From Clostridiales bacterium (lineage in GTDB: Bacteria > Bacillota_A > Clostridia > Saccharofermentanales > Saccharofermentanaceae), in contig JAGCGE010000356.1 in the NCBI GenBank assembly GCA_017649745.1, positions 1 to 38,244 on the forward strand: 38,244 nt of DNA, written 5' to 3'. This document shows positions 8,364 through 14,391 of this stretch, piece after piece. Under the pieces are notes generated by a model. The model saw only the letters and a program-made list of their open reading frames with translations. It did not search any database and was not told the origin of the DNA. Numbering within the stretch: position 1 is the first letter of the stretch; every line of letters starts with the position of its first letter. A program made the position numbers and the translations under genes.

Positions 8364-9625
8364 GAGGCGCTTTCCTCCAACAGTTCCCACAATCCCGGAA
8401 AGGACTTGGAAACACATTCATCATTATCTATATTTATGACCTTGCCCGTCCATGCAGCGATGAGGCAAGCTGTCTGTGCCATCCTGTGATCACCATAAGT
8501 TACGAACGGATCATTCTTTGTCTTATCTTTTATACCGTCACCGATAAAGAGACTGCCATTCTCATATCTGCAGGATACTCCGACACCTTCGAGCGCCTTT
8601 ATAGTCGCTTCGATCCTGTCGCACTCCTTATACCTGAGTCTCTCGACATTGATGATCTGTGTGCCGTCCTTGAATGCTGCAGCAAGTACTGCGATATAAG
8701 GAACGATATCAGGGTAGTCACATGCATCTAAGACAAGTCGTCCTGCGGACTTTCTCTTTTCCTTGATCGTTACTGTATCACCAGCTGTCTCGAGCGAGAT
8801 ACCCATCTCAGCAAGGATATACATTATGAACTTATCTTTCTGGAAAGACTTAAAGTTAAGTCCGCGTAAAGTCATCTTACTATCCTTGCATAATGCTCCG
8901 AGACTTAAAAGGAATGCTGCAGTTGACCAGTCACCTTCCGCCTCAAGATCTACGTCGAGCTTTTTCGAAGAGATGTCGACAAAATAGATGCCTTCATCTT
9001 CATCGACTAAAACGCCCTTATTATTCAGTGCACCGATAGTAAGTTCGAAGTAGCCTTTTGACTCGAGTTCACCGACAAGTCTTACCTTGCTTTCAGGAAG
9101 AAGGATAAGAGACATCAGAAGTCCTGAGATGTACTGTGAAGAAATGTTGCCTTCGATATCGAAGGTTCCTTCCTTAAGATCACCTGAAACGATTATCTCT
9201 TCTTTATCGAAGTCCTTCTCGACTCGGATTCCGTGACGATAGAGGCACTCTGTAAGCTGATCTATCGGGCGTTCCAGGAGCTTACCCTTAGGCTTAAAGA
9301 CGAGCCTTCCGCCCATGCCTTTGTGATAGAGATAAGCTATGCCGCAGCTGATCATAAATCTCAATGTGGAACCGCTCTCGTTACATGGCATGATTACATC
9401 TCCGCCGTTACTGCTAAGCAATGCTTCGATGCATCCTTTTGTCGCGATTATATCCTTGTTGTCGGACTCAAGCGGGGTAGTAAGCTTCTTTATGAGTTCT
9501 TCGTCGTTAATGTTTTCGAGCGTAAGAAGGAGAAAGCTTATGATAAGTTCCCTGTGAAGGACCGACTTGGATGCCGGAACCTTGAAATCCATATCGAGTT
9601 TTTTGATCATTATGTCTCGACTCAT
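8360..9625 (-). CDS. aroA: 3-phosphoshikimate 1-carboxyvinyltransferase (EPSP synthase)
   Basis: This 421-residue enzyme joins shikimate-3-phosphate and phosphoenolpyruvate, step 6 of the pathway. The N-terminal substrate loop reads VPASKSVLHREL, the PEP-binding loop NESGSTLRFMIS, followed by QYISGLLMSL, then RYKECDRIEATIKAL and TYGDHRMAQTACLIA near the C-terminus; these are the usual catalytic and binding segments. The ESGSTLRF form of the PEP loop is common in Clostridia and differs from the NAGTAMR of the plant and E. coli type. Start and stop both overlap the neighbours by 4 nt (ATGA), which implies coupled translation. Confidence 0.93.
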   Translation of the reverse strand: MSRDIMIKKLDMDFKVPASKSVLHRELIISFLLLTLENINDEELIKKLTTPLESDNKDIIATKGCIEALLSSNGGDVIMPCNESGSTLRFMISCGIAYLYHKGMGGRLVFKPKGKLLERPIDQLTECLYRHGIRVEKDFDKEEIIVSGDLKEGTFDIEGNISSQYISGLLMSLILLPESKVRLVGELESKGYFELTIGALNNKGVLVDEDEGIYFVDISSKKLDVDLEAEGDWSTAAFLLSLGALCKDSKMTLRGLNFKSFQKDKFIMYILAEMGISLETAGDTVTIKEKRKSAGRLVLDACDYPDIVPYIAVLAAAFKDGTQIINVERLRYKECDRIEATIKALEGVGVSCRYENGSLFIGDGIKDKTKNDPFVTYGDHRMAQTACLIAAWTGKVINIDNDECVSKSFPGLWELLEESAS

Positions 9626-10647
9626 AGATACCTCTTCAATTCTTCAAGGTCCATGGTCCTTAACTCGCATTTACCTATCTCACTTACGTAAGCGATCGTG
9701 ATCTTGTCGCCGCGCTTCTTCTTGTCATTCATGATGCCGCTCGTCAAAGACTCGACAGGATCATTATTCTCGTAAGGAAGATCGTAGAGCTTCAACATGT
9801 TGATAAGATCGTTATATATGGAACTGTTCTTGCTGATCCTTGCCATACCCATCGCTACGGCATTTCCGTGCGAGATCGTGAAGTTGCTGTCGCGCTCGAT
9901 GGCATGGCCGATCGTGTGGCCGAAGTTAAGAGTCTGACGAAGACCGTTGTCATGCTCGTCCTGCTCTACAACGTATGCCTTAAGCTCGACACATCTAGCG
10001 ACTATATCGACAAGATCGTGTGATGTCTTGGTAAGCTTATTCTGGAGCTTGATATACAGATCCTTATCACTTATGAAAGCATACTTAATGACTTCTGCCA
10101 TTCCCTCTGCGAAAAGCTCATCGCTCAATGTCGACAGGAGATCAACATCGCAGATAACAAGCGAAGGCTGATGGAATGCACCGACAAGGTTCTTTCCTTC
10201 CTTAAGATCTACTCCCGTCTTTCCTCCGACAGATGCATCGACCTGTGCGAGAAGTGTCGTCGCGATCTGGATGACCTTGATACCTCTAAGGTAGATGGAG
10301 GCTGCGAAGCCTGCCATATCTGTTGTGACACCACCGCCTAATGCGACTACGGCATCTGTTCTTGTGAAACTGTTTGATGCGAGAACCGAGAGGATCTTCA
10401 TGACCTCATCCATGTTCTTGTGCTGCTCGCCTGCTTCATATATGTAAGTGAGCACTTCGTATCCTGCACTCTCGAGGTATTCCTTTGTCCTGTCGAGATA
10501 CAGTGGTGCGACATTTGTCTCGCTTACCAGGAGGATCTTAGCGATCCTTGAATCTGTGATCTTAATATATGTTCCGATATCCTTCAGGATGTCATTTCCA
10601 ACGAAGACTTCATAACCGTTTCTGACTTTAACCTTGATCCTTCTCAT
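9622..10647 (-). CDS. aroB: 3-dehydroquinate synthase
   Basis: This 341-residue NAD- and metal-dependent enzyme cyclises DAHP to 3-dehydroquinate, step 2. The sequence shows EAGEQHKN, ALGGGVTTDMAGFAAS, the long conserved block from TTLLAQVDASVGGKTG to KNLVGAFHQP, EGMAEVIKYA, and the metal-binding His residues in LNFGHTIGHAIE and SHGNAVAMGM. The length is typical of AroB. The ATG overlaps the tyrA stop by 4 nt and the stop overlaps the aroA start by 4 nt, so this gene is the middle of a translationally coupled trio. Confidence 0.94.
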   Translation of the reverse strand: MRRIKVKVRNGYEVFVGNDILKDIGTYIKITDSRIAKILLVSETNVAPLYLDRTKEYLESAGYEVLTYIYEAGEQHKNMDEVMKILSVLASNSFTRTDAVVALGGGVTTDMAGFAASIYLRGIKVIQIATTLLAQVDASVGGKTGVDLKEGKNLVGAFHQPSLVICDVDLLSTLSDELFAEGMAEVIKYAFISDKDLYIKLQNKLTKTSHDLVDIVARCVELKAYVVEQDEHDNGLRQTLNFGHTIGHAIERDSNFTISHGNAVAMGMARISKNSSIYNDLINMLKLYDLPYENNDPVESLTSGIMNDKKKRGDKITIAYVSEIGKCELRTMDLEELKRYL

Positions 10648-11489
10648 GTTGACCTCTTAGAGCCGTCGAGCTCTTCCTTTCTGTCTCTGCCTTCCTCGAG
10701 AAGTGTCTTCAATGTCTCGAGGTCGTCCTCCTCCATTGCCTTCTTGTACTTATTGAGTTCATCAGTAAGATGTTCTATCTCTTTAATAAGATTATCCTTG
10801 TTCTCCATAAACAGCTCAGACCACATCGTCGGGTTGAGCCATGCCACCCTCGTCATATCCTTATAGCTTCCAGCGGAGAATCCGTGGTGCTCAGTAGCCG
10901 TAGGGCTCTTAACATATGCATTCGATACAAGGTGCGCCATCTGTGATGTGAAAGCGATCATCTCGTCGTGCTTGTCTGCATGAGACAGGCAGAATGATCC
11001 GAACTTACATGGCTCCAGAGCTTCCTTAACTCTGTCAATAAGCTGCATATCATCGAAAACAGGCGGTACCAGGACGATCGGAGCACCATTAAAGAGAGTT
11101 GCTCTCGAATGCTTAAGTCCTGAATATTTGTTACCTGCCATCGGGTGAGTTCCGACAAAGATGAATCCGTTCTTCTTTGCTATCTTGAATGCGCTCTCGC
11201 AGACAACTCTCTTGTTACCGCAAGCGTCGACTACAAGTCCGTCTTTTCGAAAATACTTGCCATTGTCCTTAAGATATTTAACAGCTGCTTCAGGATACAG
11301 ACAGATGACGACAAGATCCATGTCTTTAAGGTTATCCTTGTTAAGCTCGCCGTCTACGAAACCTGCGAGCTTACCCATGATGACGGCAGAGGAATCTATA
11401 TCGAACACATAGACCTCGTGCGAAGACTCTTTATATGCCTTCGCGAAAGATGCTCCGATAAGACCTAAGCCTACGATTCCTACCTTCAC
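10644..11489 (-). CDS. tyrA: Prephenate dehydrogenase
   Basis: This 281-residue NAD-dependent enzyme turns prephenate into 4-hydroxyphenylpyruvate for Tyr. The N-terminal Rossmann motif is VGIVGLGLIGASFAKAY. The active-site segment THPMAGNKYSGLKHS and the helical dimerisation part with FTSQMAHLVSNA and DMTRVAWLNPTMW follow the family. There is no chorismate mutase or ACT domain, so Tyr feedback probably acts elsewhere, for example on DAHP synthase. The start is a GTG at 11487-11489, one base after the aroF stop, with GAGGTGAT upstream inside aroF; the next Met is far inside the fold. Confidence 0.93.
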   Translation of the reverse strand: MKVGIVGLGLIGASFAKAYKESSHEVYVFDIDSSAVIMGKLAGFVDGELNKDNLKDMDLVVICLYPEAAVKYLKDNGKYFRKDGLVVDACGNKRVVCESAFKIAKKNGFIFVGTHPMAGNKYSGLKHSRATLFNGAPIVLVPPVFDDMQLIDRVKEALEPCKFGSFCLSHADKHDEMIAFTSQMAHLVSNAYVKSPTATEHHGFSAGSYKDMTRVAWLNPTMWSELFMENKDNLIKEIEHLTDELNKYKKAMEEDDLETLKTLLEEGRDRKEELDGSKRST

Positions 11490-11490
11490 G

Positions 11491-12489
11491 TCAGATCACC
11501 TCGCGAATCTTCAAAACACGTTTTGCAACATCATCAAACTGTTCAGGTGTAAGTGATTGTGCGCCGTCACAAAGAGCATTCTTCGGATCGTTATGGACTT
11601 CGATCATGAGTCCGTCAGCTCCGCATGCTGCTGCGGCCATTGCCATTGGCTTAACCATTCTCGCGATACCTGTCGCATGTGACGGATCGACGATGACAGG
11701 GAGATGAGAAAGTTCCTTGAGCATCGGTACTGCCGACAGGTCAAGAGTATTTCTCGTATATGTCTCATAAGTTCTTATACCGCGCTCGCAAAGAATGACC
11801 TTCTCGTTACCGCCTGCCATGATGTACTCGGCGCTCATGAGGAATTCCTTCATCGTGTTCGCGAGACCGCGCTTAAGAAGTATTGGTTTATCTATCTTGC
11901 CGAGAGCCTTAAGAAGCTCGAAGTTCTGCATGTTCCTTGCACCGACCTGAATGAGATCTACATTCTCGAAAAGCGAAAGATGCTCGGCACTCATTATCTC
12001 TGTTACTATAGGCATTCCCGTTGCTTCCTTAGCCTTAAGGAGAAGCTCGATGCCGTCTGCCTTAAGTCCCTGGAAATCATATGGTGATGTCCTAGGCTTA
12101 AATGCGCCGCCTCTGAGAAGTGATGCGCCTGAAGCCTTGACCTCTTTAGCTATATCGATTATCTGGGATTCGCTTTCTACTGAGCATGGACCTGCGATAA
12201 ATGCGAAGTTGCCTCCGCCGATCTTAACGCCGTTTACGTCGATAACGGAGTCGTCAGGATGGAACTTCCTGTTAGCATTCTTAAACGGCTCACTTATCCT
12301 CGTAACCGACTCGATGATATCAAGTCCGCTCAAAAGATCGATGTCGACCTTTGTTGTGTCACCGATAAGTCCGATGACCTTTCTGAATTCGCCTTCGGAG
12401 ATGTGTACGCGAAGACCCTGCGATTTAAACCAATCTACCAGATTGTTAAGTTGCTCCTCGCTTACTCCGGGTTTAATAACTGCGATCAT
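11491..12489 (-). CDS. aroF: 3-deoxy-7-phosphoheptulonate (DAHP) synthase, type I-beta with N-terminal ferredoxin-like regulatory domain
   Basis: This 332-residue enzyme condenses PEP and erythrose-4-phosphate, the first step of the pathway. Residues 1-70 form the ferredoxin-like (ACT-like) domain known from Thermotoga maritima DAHP synthase, where Tyr and Phe bind. The TIM barrel from about residue 90 shows IAGPCSVES, GGAFKPRTSPYDFQG, LLKRGLANT, ILCERGIRTYETYTRNTLDL and VDPSHATG, which hold the PEP, metal and substrate residues. The ATG at 12487-12489 has AGAGGT 8 nt upstream. It is the first gene of the aro operon, about 45 nt downstream of the attenuator terminator, so its expression should follow Phe/Tyr-tRNA charging. 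Confidence 0.94.
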   Translation of the reverse strand: MIAVIKPGVSEEQLNNLVDWFKSQGLRVHISEGEFRKVIGLIGDTTKVDIDLLSGLDIIESVTRISEPFKNANRKFHPDDSVIDVNGVKIGGGNFAFIAGPCSVESESQIIDIAKEVKASGASLLRGGAFKPRTSPYDFQGLKADGIELLLKAKEATGMPIVTEIMSAEHLSLFENVDLIQVGARNMQNFELLKALGKIDKPILLKRGLANTMKEFLMSAEYIMAGGNEKVILCERGIRTYETYTRNTLDLSAVPMLKELSHLPVIVDPSHATGIARMVKPMAMAAAACGADGLMIEVHNDPKNALCDGAQSLTPEQFDDVAKRVLKIREVI

Positions 12490-12534
12490 TGTTTGTTACC
12501 TCTTTCCTACAAATACTACGATTGGGGAGTCTTT

Positions 12535-12567
12535 AATCAAAAAACCGCCCGGATGTGATCCGTGCGG
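12535..12567 (-). terminator. Attenuator terminator (segments 3:4) of the aro operon leader
   Basis: On the minus strand CCGCACGGAT (12558-12567) pairs with ATCCGGGCGG (12545-12554), a 10-bp stem with one A-G mismatch and a CAC loop. It is followed directly by six T (12539-12544) and then GATTAAAG. It lies between the leader peptide and aroF, so it must be bypassed for operon expression. Confidence 0.85.
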
Positions 12568-12653
12568 CGTTTATCTTCAACAATATCGTCTATTTTTGCA
12601 CAAATCACATCAAGCCTTGCTGTCTGCAAAGTAGCTAAAAAAGTAATATGTGC
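12552..12653 (-). promoter_or_regulatory. Antiterminator and anti-antiterminator pairings of the aro leader RNA
   Basis: Segment 2, GATGTGATTTGTGC (12598-12611), begins inside the leader-peptide stop codon. It is complementary over all 14 positions (two G-U pairs) to segment 3, GCACGGATCACATC (12552-12565). Forming 2:3 removes the left arm and loop of the terminator. Segment 1, GCACATATTAC (12643-12653), spans the Gly-Thr-Tyr-Tyr codons of the leader peptide and pairs with segment 2 over 10 of 11 positions. The arrangement is the classic three-way switch: a stall at Tyr/Phe codons covers segment 1 and frees 2:3; a ribosome at the stop covers segment 2 and lets the terminator form. The pairings were found by eye, not by folding software. 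Confidence 0.8.
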
Positions 12654-12675
12654 CAAAATAAAAGTTCTTGTTCAT
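12610..12675 (-). CDS. Phe/Tyr-rich attenuation leader peptide of the aro operon
   Basis: This is a 21-codon reading frame starting ATG AAC AAG AAC, with GGAGAG 7 nt upstream and a TGA stop at 12610-12612. Residues 5-16 read FYFGTYYFFSYF. In total 5 Phe and 4 Tyr make up 9 of 21 residues, and there is no Trp. The codons sit exactly at regulatory segment 1, and the stop lies at the edge of segment 2. Its role would be to sense charging of tRNA-Phe and tRNA-Tyr through ribosome stalling, as in the pheA leader of enterobacteria, not to act as a protein. It is preceded by a consensus promoter about 30 nt upstream. Confidence 0.85.
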   Translation of the reverse strand: MNKNFYFGTYYFFSYFADSKA

Positions 12676-12704
12676 TTAAATTCTCTCCAAAAAACTACGG
12701 AAGT

Positions 12705-12733
12705 ATTACATCACGTTTGAACATCAATGTCAA
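12705..12733 (-). promoter_or_regulatory. Promoter of the aro operon
   Basis: On the minus strand a perfect TTGACA (12728-12733) is followed by 17 nt and TGTAAT (12705-12710), five of six consensus bases. Transcription should begin near 12698, about 23 nt before the leader-peptide ATG. The -35 box starts only 14 bp after the stop codon of the upstream polymerase gene. Confidence 0.85.
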
Positions 12734-12747
12734 CACTTTTTAACAGG

Positions 12748-14376
12748 TCATCCCAAAGAATCAACGACTTCCTGATACTCGTCCGGAAGATCAAGTTCAG
12801 GTACGTCTTTTATCTTATATGCAAGAGATGACGTTCCGTTCTTGACGCGGTCCAGCATGAGCGGGACTTCCTTGATCTTATCAACACAATACTTAGCGCT
12901 CTCACTGTCGCCTGCTTCGATATAAAGATTAGTGCTGACAAAGAGCATATCAAGGTAGTCGACATACTCATTGATATCATACTTATTTCTGTCGATCGCC
13001 TTGTTCTTATATTCGATCATCTTAAGCACATCGCCTTCCGAAAAGCTTGCTTTCGCCTTGGCTGAATAAGCAACAGATACAGAGTCGTTATTCTTGAGTA
13101 TCTTATCCGCTATCTCGTTCATCTTCTCAGGCGTATCGGCTTTGCTCAAGAGCTTGATATGAGAAGCCGTATACCATGGGGCAATCTTCACCGCCTGTTC
13201 GTCTTTTCGAATATAGGAAAGGAATGAAGGGATCGCAAGGTAAAGACTTAACAAGACTACGCAGGAAGCGGCGATGTTAAAGTGTGTTTTCTTAAGCTCG
13301 AGCTTCTTGCCGTCATGATCGTAGAGCAGCACGAAAAAGATGATAAGGATCGATACGAACTGCATGTCAAAATCGAAAAGAAGATGAAGGACCATCAGAG
13401 CAATGGTCACCTTATATCTCATATCGACCTTAAGAAATCTCCTGACTGTTGCGTAGCAGATGAGGCCTGCAGGGATCCAGCCGATATCGATAAGGATCTG
13501 AAGAAGATCATTATGGACATGAACGACAGTATAAACACCTGTCTGGAAGGAAGTCTGGGAATAGAAATATCCCATATAACCAAGTCCCAGCGGATGCTTC
13601 AGTATCTGAGGAAGAACGTCCTTATAGTAGAGGAATCTTCCGACAAACGTGCTCGACGTAAATGAAGTCGTAAGAAATCTTCCGGCAGTTTCCTTGTTTC
13701 CCGTTACAAGAACGTAGACACCCGCAAGGATGATGACACCTGCTGCAAAAGCCAGAGCACCGATCTTAAACTTCTTGTTCTTCGATACGATCACGAAAAC
13801 AATAAGGAACAGTATAAGAAGTACAAATACCGTTCGGCTTCCCGACAGGATGATACCTATGAGAAGTATCGGCGCACAGATAAGATCGAGTTTCTTCTGC
13901 TTATCCTTAAGGAGAAGAAGTGACAGAGAAATAAGAAGAAAGAGTGCAAACGTATTCGGATACTGGAAGAAACCTGCCAGACGTCCGCTTACGAGAAACA
14001 TTCCTTCTTTCGGGAAAATGAGACCCAGTAAAAACGATGTGACCGTCATAACCGCGCCCGACAACGGAAGATACTTAAACGGGTCTTCGATCCGTTCAGA
14101 ATTACGAAGAAGGATAAGGACAAGAGGGATCGGAAGAAACTTTGTAAATCCCAACAATGTCATTCCTTTATCGGTAGCCCACAGAGGGCTTATGAGGAAC
14201 ATAACGGGGATGATGACAGCTGTTAAGAACAGAACATCCTTAGGAAGAAAGAACTTCTTGTTGTCCTTCGCTTTAATGATTATAAACGCGAGAAGGACCA
14301 CGGAAAGAATTCCCGCGGTCCACTCGTGAAATATTCCTAATGCAAAAGGCAATAATGCTATAAGGATTTCTGTCAT
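12748..14376 (-). CDS. O-antigen ligase/polymerase (Wzy/WaaL-like) family membrane protein
   Basis: This 542-residue protein has about ten to twelve predicted membrane helices over residues 1-385 and a soluble helical tail. Marks of the O-antigen ligase family are SGRLAGFFQYPNTFALF, a GSRTVF motif at the start of a helix, the extracytoplasmic loop GRFLYYKDVLPQILKHPLG and VVHVHNDLLQILIDIGW, whose His is part of the conserved H-x-H-N motif. It likely transfers or polymerises a lipid-linked glycan at the outer face of the membrane. The C-terminal 150 residues (with repeated Ala/Tyr-rich helices) resemble TPR-like tails seen in some members. The gene begins 15 nt after the LRR/DUF4214 gene, so the two are probably co-transcribed. 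The ribosome site (GAGAAGAAAG) is modest. Confidence 0.78.
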   Translation of the reverse strand: MTEILIALLPFALGIFHEWTAGILSVVLLAFIIIKAKDNKKFFLPKDVLFLTAVIIPVMFLISPLWATDKGMTLLGFTKFLPIPLVLILLRNSERIEDPFKYLPLSGAVMTVTSFLLGLIFPKEGMFLVSGRLAGFFQYPNTFALFLLISLSLLLLKDKQKKLDLICAPILLIGIILSGSRTVFVLLILFLIVFVIVSKNKKFKIGALAFAAGVIILAGVYVLVTGNKETAGRFLTTSFTSSTFVGRFLYYKDVLPQILKHPLGLGYMGYFYSQTSFQTGVYTVVHVHNDLLQILIDIGWIPAGLICYATVRRFLKVDMRYKVTIALMVLHLLFDFDMQFVSILIIFFVLLYDHDGKKLELKKTHFNIAASCVVLLSLYLAIPSFLSYIRKDEQAVKIAPWYTASHIKLLSKADTPEKMNEIADKILKNNDSVSVAYSAKAKASFSEGDVLKMIEYKNKAIDRNKYDINEYVDYLDMLFVSTNLYIEAGDSESAKYCVDKIKEVPLMLDRVKNGTSSLAYKIKDVPELDLPDEYQEVVDSLG

Positions 14377-14391
14377 CTAATCTTTCTTCTC

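Noticed and set aside
11951..12634. 227-codon plus-strand frame over aroF and the leader
   Set aside because: It is antisense to conserved DAHP synthase sequence, with no family signal and no ribosome site.
12490..12747. T-box riboswitch upstream of aroF
   Set aside because: The T-box core (AGGGTGGNACCGCG) and specifier stem are absent, while the leader peptide and alternative stems explain the region better.
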